Source: Stentor coeruleus (lineage: Eukaryota; Ciliophora; Heterotrichea; Heterotrichida; Stentoridae). From it: a stretch of 23,979 nt of DNA. The number at the start of each line of letters is the position of its first letter. Position 1 is the stretch's first letter. Under the pieces are notes generated by a model that made no database searches, had not been told where the DNA came from, and saw only the letters and a program-made list of their open reading frames with translations. The position numbers were made by a program, and so were the translations under genes. This document shows, piece by piece, positions 8,549 to 16,823 of this stretch. The stretch is taken from contig MPUH01001108.1 in NCBI GenBank assembly GCA_001970955.1, positions 1-23,979 on the forward strand, written 5' to 3'.

Positions 8549-9652
8549 ATGAAAGCCTTAGTTTGCTTACTCATCCTCGGAACAGTCCTCGGACAAGTCC
8601 ACATCAATCTTAATCCAATCTATACAACTTCTGAAGAAAGGTACGCATTTTTCATGAACCAAAAGCTCAGAACTCACCTTAGACAATCAAGCATTTATGT
8701 GCCAATCAACAACTACGAAGATGCCCAATACTACGGCCCAGTGTCTATCGGCACTCCCGCTCAGAACTTTGAAGTCATTTTTGACACAGGCAGTTCAAAT
8801 CTTTGGGTTCCTTCTAAATCCTGCACTTCAATAGCTTGCTTTACCCACAACACCTACAATTCAGCCAAATCTTCAACCTATGTGAAAAATGGTCAATCTT
8901 TCGTTATTGAATATGGCTCAGGTGGTGTTAAAGGATTCTTATCACAAGATACTGTAACTTGGGGTGGAGCTAAAGTCACCAATCAAGTTTTTGGTGAAGT
9001 TACTTCAGAGCAAGGGACAAGTTTCGCTGTTGCCAAATTCGATGGTATTCTTGGTATGGCCTGGCAAACTATTTCTGTTGACAACGTCACTCCAGTGTTC
9101 CAAAACCTTTTCACCCAAGGTGTAGTAAGTCAAAACAGTTTTGCTTTCTATTTGACAAGAAATATTGGCCAAGCTGGAAGCACTTTGACTCTTGGTGGAT
9201 ACAATTCAACTCTGTCAAAGAATGATTGGAAACAAGTCCCACTTATTGCTGAAGATTACTGGAGAATTGCCATTGATGGAATTACTGTTGGAACAAAAGC
9301 TGTCACTATTTCTAATATTAAAGGTATTGTTGATTCTGGTACTTCATTACTTGTTGGAGACACAGCTCTTGTTGATGAAATTAACAAATTTATTGGAACT
9401 GTGAAAAAAGACTGTTCAAACTTGAGCTCTTTACCAACTGTGACAATTAATATTAATGGACAGAACTATCAGCTTCTTCCTAGTGATTATGTTCTTCAAA
9501 TATCATCAACTCAGTGCATCAATGGGTTTATGGGTGATGCTTTCCCAGCTCAGTTAGCAAATACTTTGATACTTGGCGATTTGTTTATTAGGAAGTTCTA
9601 TACTCTCTTTGACTTTGGAAATAAGGCTGTATCATTTGCCACAGCTCTTTAA
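8549..9652 (+). CDS. Pepsin/cathepsin D-like aspartic protease (A1 family), secreted or lysosomal
   Basis: The product is 367 residues from the ATG at 8549. Residues 1-16 (MKALVCLLILGTVLGQ) are a signal peptide. A propeptide-like stretch follows, to about residue 50, before the mature enzyme (YYGPVSIGTPAQNF). Both catalytic motifs are intact: DTGSSNLWVPS with D79 and VDSGTSLLVG with D262. The flap tyrosine is Y122 in IEYGSGGVKGFLSQD. The end, LGDLFIRKFYTLFDFGNKAV, is the family's C-terminal signature. Cysteine pairs likely form the small loop CTSIAC and a C-terminal disulfide. Length and order are normal for the family. In a ciliate it probably acts in digestive vacuoles or is secreted. The 5' half is richer in G+C and C-ending codons than neighbouring genes, which may reflect high expression. 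Confidence 0.95.
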   Translation: MKALVCLLILGTVLGQVHINLNPIYTTSEERYAFFMNQKLRTHLRQSSIYVPINNYEDAQYYGPVSIGTPAQNFEVIFDTGSSNLWVPSKSCTSIACFTHNTYNSAKSSTYVKNGQSFVIEYGSGGVKGFLSQDTVTWGGAKVTNQVFGEVTSEQGTSFAVAKFDGILGMAWQTISVDNVTPVFQNLFTQGVVSQNSFAFYLTRNIGQAGSTLTLGGYNSTLSKNDWKQVPLIAEDYWRIAIDGITVGTKAVTISNIKGIVDSGTSLLVGDTALVDEINKFIGTVKKDCSNLSSLPTVTININGQNYQLLPSDYVLQISSTQCINGFMGDAFPAQLANTLILGDLFIRKFYTLFDFGNKAVSFATAL

Positions 9653-10026
9653 GTAGTTAGTTATTTAACAATCTTCAAGTAATTTACGTTGCAATTAACT
9701 GATTACCTTATAGGTTATATATAGATCTGTTTTTATATACTAATTTTATAGGAAAAGCTTTGTTAAGTTTGGCTTAAGCTTAAAATATCATCAAAGCACC
9801 TTGATTTTTTCGGGTCTTTGTCAAGAATGTTCATCCTGTTTGTGTTTTCGAGCTCGTTAGTTTAAATTTTTTAATAATTTTCTTTTTGATATTTGCTTGG
9901 ATTTTATGCGCAAATTATGCTTTCTTAAATATCTTCCGAAAATTTATTGTTATATGCTTGATCTCAATATTCTTTATTAATTTTATCATTCTGTGCTATT
10001 ATTTTATATTATAAGTTTTGATTCAA
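9653..10026. other. Intergenic 3' region of the protease gene
   Basis: AT-rich with no gene recognised. It lies between the protease stop and the minus-strand decayed coding sequence, and I see no clear terminator structure. Confidence 0.4.
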
Positions 10027-10925
10027 TTAACAATAAATGTTTGGCTTTACATAATTAAAAGTCTTCTCAATAACAGAGCCAAGGAATGGCTTTCTTGTAG
10101 AAAGTTCTCGACTATGTAAATCCACTTTATTATAAAACATGATCACTCGGTTGTAACTAAATAATTTCAATATCATATTTTTGTGCATGAGCTACAGCTT
10201 TTTATAATGGATGATTATAAAAAGTTCTTTGAAAATTTTTTACCCGCTGAAAGCTTTTCCATTTTTCCTTCAAGTACTTAACANATAAAAAGTTCTTTGA
10301 AAATTTTTTACCCGCTGAAAGCTTTTCCATTTTTCCTTCAAGTACTTAACACATGCTTTTATCTAGATGTTTAGTTTCTTGAATAATAATGCATGAAATA
10401 ATCCACAAGAATTCTTTGAGTGGTAAATCTAATAAAATATCGCTTACACGAATACCAAGAAGGTTAAAATAAATAATTTTGTAGCAATCTAACCATAAAT
10501 ATAAGTCAAGCTTGTTTTGTGAGTATTTAAAAATACCCCGAAGCTCATAATGGATTGAAAGGCCGATAATTATAGGTAAAACATCTAAAGATACTTCAAA
10601 CTGTTCTTTGATTTTTAAAAGCATTAATGAAGCATAAGACTGAGACCATAGGGATAATAGTATTATTTTACTTCAGTAATCATCGTGTCTTTGAGGTTTT
10701 TGCAGTAGATTTGCCAGAAGAGAATTTTTCTCAGCTCCTGACCTGGAGCCGATTTCATAAAATTTCGTACTTGAATTTTTATCTTGGGAGAAAGCTTTAA
10801 AGAAGTTAAAGAGGGAGATGTTGATAACTGTTAAGCTCTAAGGAAAAATATTATCTGGAGTGAGTTAATTTTGCCAATTTAGATTTTTTCTTCACTCTCT
10901 GAAGAAGAGAGCTCAGAGTCACTCA
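10027..10925 (-). pseudogene. Decayed minus-strand gene, family not recognised
   Basis: On the minus strand, protein-like sequence runs from an ATG at 10925 (MSDSELSSSESEE, an acidic Ser-rich start) through PKIKIQVRNFMKSAPGQELR up to TAA 10663-10665. It then shifts to a frame open from about 10670 to TAA 10346. That frame contains an ATG at 10624 giving 92 residues (MLLKIKEQFEVSLDVLPII onward), strongly helical. Further fragments are GKMEKLSAGKKFSKNF, AHAQKYDIEII (about 10157-10193) and HSRELSTRKPFLGSVIEKTF, ending at TAA 10027. Stops and frameshifts separate the pieces, and the assembly gap at 10284 lies inside. The helical middle could be cyclin-box-like, but that is a guess. A short functional 92-residue protein cannot be excluded. 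Confidence 0.4.
10217..10351. repeat. 67-bp direct duplication around a single N (assembly gap)
   Basis: Bases 10217-10283 are repeated exactly at 10285-10351, with a lone N at 10284 between them. The pattern matches two contigs whose overlapping ends were joined with one N instead of being merged. The true sequence probably has a single copy. Confidence 0.9.
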
Positions 10926-11095
10926 TTATTAGATTCTCATATGCAATAGCTTAAAGACAAAGCTTCAAAGGTATTATTTTCTGCAACCACACAACAAACT
11001 GTATAATTAAATTAAGTCTTTTATGAGTCAAAAAAGCATTAGGGAATTTTAAATACCTAAACTAAGGCCAAAAATGCTGCCTTTTTCTTATTAAT

Positions 11096-14000
11096 ATGAG
11101 AAGAGATACATCATTCCAAAGTCGGGAAGATAGCTTTATTTCGCCAAGAACTGAAAGCCCACTTTCTCTTATAAGTGCACCACCAATCTTTGAGTATGTA
11201 GATGAGGCAATACCTCTTATAACCTATGTGCCCAATAGCAAAACCTTATCAATCACCCCTGAAGGTATGGACTTTTTGCGTTCATTAACAAGCCCAATTG
11301 CAATTATTAGTGTAGCAGGACTCTACCGCACAGGTAAGTCTTATTTACTCAACCGAGTACTTCTCAATAGAAAAAGTGGCTTCGGAGTAGGCCCGTCTAT
11401 AAACCCATGCACAAAAGGCATGTGGATCTGGGGACGACCTATCACAGGATCTTTACCAGATGGTTCACCTTGTAATATTGCAGTTGTTGATACTGAAGGT
11501 CTTGGGGCACTTGATCAGGATTCAGACCATGATGCTAGAATTTTCAGCCTTGCTGTTTTGATGTCTTCAGCTTTTATATACAATTCAGTTGGGTCAATTG
11601 ATGAAGAAGCTTTACAAAATTTATCGTTAGTAGTCAATCTGACTAAACATATACATATAAAAGCTAAGCAAAAAGAAGATGTTGATAGTGAAGAATACGC
11701 TCAATATTTTCCTAGTTTTTTATGGGTTGTTAGGGATTTTACCTTGAAATTGGTTGATAATGATGGAGAACCACTAACTGCTAAGGAGTATTTTGAGAAA
11801 GCTTTGCAAAATCAAAAGGGTTTTTCTGATATGGTTGAAGATAAGAATAGGATTAGAAGGCTGCTTAAGGATTTTTTCAAAGATAGAGATTGCTGCACAC
11901 TTGTCAGACCAGTTTCATCGGAGTCAGGCTTGCAGAACCTTGAAGAAAAGGAATTTGATGAACTCAGATTTGAGTTTGTAGAGCAGATTTTAGCTTTGAG
12001 AAAAAGGGTTTTACAGGGAATCAAGCCTAAAACTTTGAATGGAAAGCTTTTGAATGGTGAAATGCTTTCAACGTTGATGGAAAATTATGTTACGGCTATT
12101 AATAAAGGAGTTGTGCCGAGTATTGAGTCTGCATGGAATTATATTTGTAAGAATGAGTGCAGTAAGGCTTTACAGGATGCTCAAGAGGTTTATGAAAAAA
12201 TGATTATGAATAATATTCAGATAAAATTTCCAATGTTTGAAGAAGAATTGATGAATCTGCATAAAGAAGCTAAACAAAGTGCGGTGCAGTTATTTAGAAG
12301 TAAAGCAGTTGGATCTGAAGCTGATGAAGTTTTGGCTAAGCTTAAAGAGATTATTGTAGAAAAGTATATGAATATCAAAAGTGATAATGAGGCTGAATCA
12401 GAAAAAAAATGCAATGCATTTCTAATAAATTCGTACTCCACAATCGAACAAAAACTTAGGAATAATGAATACAAGAACTTTAATGATTTTGAAAAAGATA
12501 TCAAAAAGCTGCAAAGGTTTTTCAAGGAGAGAGGTCCTGAAGGCCCTTTTCGCGAAGAAATCCTTCTTGAATTCTGTCAAAAGAAAATAATTGATGTTGC
12601 TGACTACTTTATAAAAGAAAGTCTAAATGAAATTAGCTATCTTGAAGATACCTACGATGAGAAAATCAAAACATTAGAAGGAGACATCATAGAAAGCAAA
12701 GATGAAATGCTAAAAGAACGCGGTGAATGGCAACGAAGAGTAACCTCAGCAGAAAGCGAACGCACAGAATTATCAGCAAGAGAAAATAGTTTACGTGATC
12801 AGCTTTCTTCTCTAAGATTCGAAAAAGAAAAAGTTGAGTCAGAACTGCGAGGAGCTTTGAAAAATCTAAGATCAGACATGGGTTCTCAAGTTGAAGCAGC
12901 AAACACCCGAGCATGGGAATATGAAGAAAAAATGAAAGAAGTTGAAAGATTGTCATTACAAAAAGACTCAGAATTCAAAGAAAAAATTGCTTTGATGGAA
13001 CAGAAGGTAAAATACTTTGAAAGTAGTCTTGAAGAATCAAGGAAAAGAGAAAAGGATTATATGAATGAATCACGCTCACAGAAAAAAGACCATAGCAGTT
13101 CTTTGAAAGATATTCAGTCAAGATTTGAAAATCAAATCAAAAATTTGCAAAGCCGCCTTGAAGGAGAAACTGATAGAGTTAATGAACTTGAAAGAGACTT
13201 AGAAGATAAAGAGCGTTCATATGACCGAGACCGACAGCAATGGGAAGAGAATGAGATTAAGTTTAAAACAACAATTGAAGAAAAGTCTTCACAAGTCGAT
13301 GCTCTTAATCAAGAACTTAAACGCAAAGAAAGCGAATCATCACGTTTGGAACGCACAAAGACCAAAGAATATGAGTCCAACTTGCTTAGACTAAATACAA
13401 AACTAGACGAAACTGAAAAAAAACTTAAATCTAACGATGAAATTTCTAAAAAACAAATAAAACAGCTTAACCAAGAAAATGCAATTCTCACTCAGAAACT
13501 AGAATTCGCTGAACAACATATACAAGAATACAAAACTCAATTAGATGAAGAGCGTAAACAGCATTCAAATATGATGCTTTCTTTACATGGAAACACTGGG
13601 ATGTCTAGTGGTGATTTAGAAACTCAGCTGCAAAGAGTTAAAGAAAAATATATTGAGGAAATAAAAAATGCTGAACAGAAAAATGATCTGATGCGTAAAG
13701 AATTGTCTAAGCAAAATGAAACTCTTTCACAGAAAAATACTGAACTTGAACTTGAACTAAAATGCCAGACTTCAGATCTTACTCATAAAAACTTAGAGCT
13801 GACAACTACGCTAAATGAAATTACTGAAGATAGGAACAAGCTTAAAGAGACGTTAACTGATTTGAGAAATAAAATTGAAGCTACTTTCCAAGAGTCTGAG
13901 GCAAAAATGAAAAAACGCATAAGCATTTTGGAGAAAGATTTGGAAAATGAAAAGATTAAGCACTTGGAAGAAGTTAAGACTGTTAGTGAAAGAGCTGAAA

Positions 14001-16000
14001 GTTCGTATTGTCAGTTGAAAGAGTTTTATGAAGCGGAAAAGAAGAGATTGGAGACTAGATTACAGGATGAGAAAGAAAGAGCTGAGAAGAAGTATAATCT
14101 TATAGTGGAGGAATATGAAGATAGGATTAGGAGAGATGCTGAAGAGTTTGAAGAAGATATGGCAAATAAAGATGATGAATTGAGAGATATGGATGCTTAC
14201 TATAATGAGGAAATAACTTCGCTTAGACATCAATCTGGTTTAGATTTACAGAAAATCGAATCTCTAGAAAAGTACCTAAAAGAAAACAAAGAACAAATTG
14301 ACAATTTGCAGAAGGCTCATGCTTTAGCTCTTGAACAGGCCCAAGAGCGAATAAATACTGAAAGAGCCTCTTTAGTTGAAAAAATAGAAAAACTAGTTAC
14401 AGAAATTGCAACTAAAGAGCGTGAAACAGCATCAATTATCTATAAAAAAGAAAAAATCGAAGCTCAGCTAGCCCATCGTGATGCAGAGTTAGATGATCTG
14501 AAATCCCAGTATGAAAAAGATAAACAAACTCTATCAGAAAGAGCTGACACTTTAAAGCAGCAACTTACTCAAGTAAGTGACGAATTTATGCAGAAAAAGA
14601 ACGACTTCAAACGTGAAATGGCTTTAGCCCAACAGGAAATTGAGTTCAAGAACAGAAAAATCAATGATCTTGAACGATCATTGCATGACTCTGAAGATAA
14701 ATACAATGAAGCTCTTAAAAGCTTAAGAGATGAAAGTGGCCAAGAATTATCAGCAACAATACAAAAGTTGACTTTAGATAAAGAATCATTAGAACAAAAG
14801 CTTGAACAGCGTAAAAAAGAGCTTAAAGAAATGGCCACAAGTAGCGGTCGTCAAATTGGTGGACTTGAAAAAGAAAAAGCTGTACTAGCTGAAAAACTTA
14901 TCCATTTAGAAGCTAAGTTTAACGATACAGAAGAGCGCTACAAGCAAGATATTGAGAACTTGAACCAAAAACTTAAAGAAAAAAAAGATGCAGAAAGCAA
15001 TGATAAAATGTCAGTGCACCTCGAAAATGAAAGGCTTAAGACTTTGCTACAAGAAGCTGAAAAAGAAATGGCTGAAAGAAATTCAGCTAGTGAACGTGAG
15101 AGAATGCTCTGGGAAAATAAACATAATTTCCTTTTGCAACAAAGAGACTCTGCTAAAACTGATTTAATTGAGGCACAAAAAAAGTTTGATTTAACCCTTG
15201 AGCAAATACAAAAGAAAACTCTTGTTGATAAAGAAAAATTTGAAGGGACAACAAATACCTTGATATCTTCTATAGAAAGTAGGTATACAAATCAAATCAA
15301 AGATATGCAAGAAAATCTTCAAGCACAAATCAATAGCTTAAATGTTAAAAATAAAGCCCTTGAAAAAGAGTTGAGATCCACTAAGGAAGAACTTGAGTTA
15401 GAAAAAAGAGGCAGAAGCGCTAACTCTGGGAATTTAGAGAAAAAACTATTGGAATTGCAGGATAGTGAAGCTAGACTTGCAAATGAAGTTGACAGTGTTA
15501 AAAAAGAAAAGGAAAAAAAGATTGAAGAAATGCAAGAGATGCTGAGCTATGAGAAAGACCAACTAAAGAGTAAAATCAGTGAACTTGAAAAAAGGGCTAA
15601 GGACGCAGAACATCAAAAGGGAATTATGTTTATTGATCATGAAAAAGAAAGAGCTAAATGGAATACTGAAAGAGATCATATTATAGCCCAAAGGAATGAA
15701 GCTTTAGAAAACTTGGAAAGAATTGAAAAGCGTAAAGAAAGTTTGCTGAGAGAAAATGAGAAACTTCGTGTTGAAAGAGGTAAAAATAGAAATCAAGCTA
15801 ATCTTTTTGCTAGAAGACCTGAAGGAAATGCCCAACAATATAAGCAAGGGGTAGGTGCTTTTTTTAGTCAGGCTGGGGTTTCATTTGAAGAGTTTTCAAG
15901 GGAAAAGAATCAAGAAGAAACTTCATCACCTAAACCTAAAGAAGATGAAAGAAATACCCCACTGACTTATAAAGATCGCAAAAGAAGTGGATTAGGATAA
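11096..16000 (+). CDS. GB1/GBP-type large GTPase with very long coiled coil
   Basis: The product is 1634 residues from the ATG at 11096 to TAA. Residues 30-320 form a GB1/RHD3-type dynamin-like GTPase domain. The P-loop is GLYRTGKS at 75-82. A switch threonine lies in NPCTKGMWIW. The DxxG motif is DTEGLG from D132. The family's Arg-Asp base-recognition motif is R213-D214 in WVVRDF. A helical middle domain follows, to about residue 520. From about 530 to 1570 the sequence is almost continuous Glu/Lys/Gln/Leu-rich coiled coil. The tail (about 1570-1634) is Gly/Pro/Lys-containing and likely disordered. Animal guanylate-binding proteins are about 600 residues, so the tail is extended roughly threefold. 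There is no CaaX ending and no transmembrane hairpin, so membrane attachment is not obvious. GTP hydrolysis with self-assembly is known for the family; a tethering or scaffold role for the coil is inferred. Confidence 0.93.
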   Translation: MRRDTSFQSREDSFISPRTESPLSLISAPPIFEYVDEAIPLITYVPNSKTLSITPEGMDFLRSLTSPIAIISVAGLYRTGKSYLLNRVLLNRKSGFGVGPSINPCTKGMWIWGRPITGSLPDGSPCNIAVVDTEGLGALDQDSDHDARIFSLAVLMSSAFIYNSVGSIDEEALQNLSLVVNLTKHIHIKAKQKEDVDSEEYAQYFPSFLWVVRDFTLKLVDNDGEPLTAKEYFEKALQNQKGFSDMVEDKNRIRRLLKDFFKDRDCCTLVRPVSSESGLQNLEEKEFDELRFEFVEQILALRKRVLQGIKPKTLNGKLLNGEMLSTLMENYVTAINKGVVPSIESAWNYICKNECSKALQDAQEVYEKMIMNNIQIKFPMFEEELMNLHKEAKQSAVQLFRSKAVGSEADEVLAKLKEIIVEKYMNIKSDNEAESEKKCNAFLINSYSTIEQKLRNNEYKNFNDFEKDIKKLQRFFKERGPEGPFREEILLEFCQKKIIDVADYFIKESLNEISYLEDTYDEKIKTLEGDIIESKDEMLKERGEWQRRVTSAESERTELSARENSLRDQLSSLRFEKEKVESELRGALKNLRSDMGSQVEAANTRAWEYEEKMKEVERLSLQKDSEFKEKIALMEQKVKYFESSLEESRKREKDYMNESRSQKKDHSSSLKDIQSRFENQIKNLQSRLEGETDRVNELERDLEDKERSYDRDRQQWEENEIKFKTTIEEKSSQVDALNQELKRKESESSRLERTKTKEYESNLLRLNTKLDETEKKLKSNDEISKKQIKQLNQENAILTQKLEFAEQHIQEYKTQLDEERKQHSNMMLSLHGNTGMSSGDLETQLQRVKEKYIEEIKNAEQKNDLMRKELSKQNETLSQKNTELELELKCQTSDLTHKNLELTTTLNEITEDRNKLKETLTDLRNKIEATFQESEAKMKKRISILEKDLENEKIKHLEEVKTVSERAESSYCQLKEFYEAEKKRLETRLQDEKERAEKKYNLIVEEYEDRIRRDAEEFEEDMANKDDELRDMDAYYNEEITSLRHQSGLDLQKIESLEKYLKENKEQIDNLQKAHALALEQAQERINTERASLVEKIEKLVTEIATKERETASIIYKKEKIEAQLAHRDAELDDLKSQYEKDKQTLSERADTLKQQLTQVSDEFMQKKNDFKREMALAQQEIEFKNRKINDLERSLHDSEDKYNEALKSLRDESGQELSATIQKLTLDKESLEQKLEQRKKELKEMATSSGRQIGGLEKEKAVLAEKLIHLEAKFNDTEERYKQDIENLNQKLKEKKDAESNDKMSVHLENERLKTLLQEAEKEMAERNSASERERMLWENKHNFLLQQRDSAKTDLIEAQKKFDLTLEQIQKKTLVDKEKFEGTTNTLISSIESRYTNQIKDMQENLQAQINSLNVKNKALEKELRSTKEELELEKRGRSANSGNLEKKLLELQDSEARLANEVDSVKKEKEKKIEEMQEMLSYEKDQLKSKISELEKRAKDAEHQKGIMFIDHEKERAKWNTERDHIIAQRNEALENLERIEKRKESLLRENEKLRVERGKNRNQANLFARRPEGNAQQYKQGVGAFFSQAGVSFEEFSREKNQEETSSPKPKEDERNTPLTYKDRKRSGLG

Positions 16001-16823
16001 ACCAAAAATAAATTTAGATTAATAATAATGCAATCAAAGATTTTGCATTAAATTCATAGGCTTGCTCGCTGTTAATATTAATTAGTATAATGCAATCAAA
16101 GATTTTGCATTAAATTAATAGGCTTGTTTGCTGTGGTAATATTAATTAGTATAATGCAATCAAAGATTTTGCATTAATTTATAGGCATGTTTACTGTGGA
16201 TAATAAGAAAAATACTTTAATTTTGTCCTAAAACGACACTTTTCCCTTATTAGTAAAAGCATATGAAGTGTTAAATAATGCCGTAGCTGATAATAAGTTT
16301 AAAACTACTTAAAAATAGCTATTTAAACTTCTTATTTATTAAAATAAATTTCTTTGTCATTGAAGTATTATTTTTCTTATTAGTTTCACCTATGTATTAG
16401 TCAGAATTTCCTAAATCTATCTATTCCTTGTGAAGGCTTATATCTTTAGGAGCAAGAGCATTTAGATAATTAATTCTAACTTCCCTAATTTTTTGTTTTT
16501 TCCAATTTTTTTTCATGCTCATTATTCCTATTTTTGAGATCATCAGTTTAGAATTTTCCAAAGTCAATAAAAGCTTAATTCTTAATAGTCTTTCATGAAT
16601 TTTTGATTATAGAATGCAATGAATCGCGTTTTAATTTCCAAATAATAAGTTTTTTACTTTTGAGATTTGGGTGTAGCAATGAATCAGTTATAGTGGGATA
16701 TCATAAGGGATGATAACTACTCTAAATCCTACATCTTTTTATAGAGATGCTAAATTAATAACTTTTCAAATCTTTTTATATCTACTTTGTTTCAATAAAG
16801 ATTTATCAGATAATTAAAATTAA
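16001..16823. other. Intergenic: tandem hairpin repeats and a possible minus-strand coiled-coil relic
   Basis: It begins with the three hairpin repeats annotated separately (16026-16176). On the minus strand, about 16615-16430 reads as an open frame of some 55 codons (RLLRIKLLLTLENSKLM, later NYLNALAPKDISLHKE, then TAG). A neighbouring frame reads DDLKNRNNEHEKKLEKTKN, typical of coiled coil. This may be a relic of a coiled-coil gene, but evidence is weak. The final 150 bases are the 5' flank of the channel gene. Confidence 0.4.
16026..16176 (+). repeat. Three tandem repeats, each with a perfect-stem hairpin
   Basis: Three copies of a unit of 62-64 bp start at 16026, 16088 and 16152. Each begins with a 25-nt inverted repeat: TAATGCAA, an inner AATC-AAA-GATT, then TTGCATTA. 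These can fold as a stem of TAATGC with GCATTA plus AATC with GATT, an AAA loop and a two-base bulge. The 25-nt core is identical in all three copies, while the spacer (ATAGGCTTGCTCGCTGT and variants) diverges. The array starts 26 bp after the stop of the GTPase gene, so a 3'-end or RNA-processing role is possible. The third copy is incomplete after about 16200. Confidence 0.85.

Noticed and set aside
10157..10210. A pogo/Tigger-type DDE transposase in the minus-strand relic (AHAQKYDIEII followed by LQPSDH)
   Set aside because: The likeness to the LPPHTSHLLQPLD motif covers only a few residues. The following LHSREL segment and the upstream helical part do not fit that family.
11812..14838. 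Several antisense ORFs of 60-102 codons inside the GTPase gene
   Set aside because: They are low-complexity Ser/Leu/Phe-rich shadows of the coiled-coil codons with no family features.
16026..16176. A CRISPR array
   Set aside because: Only three units, the spacers are near-identical rather than unique, and the setting is eukaryotic.
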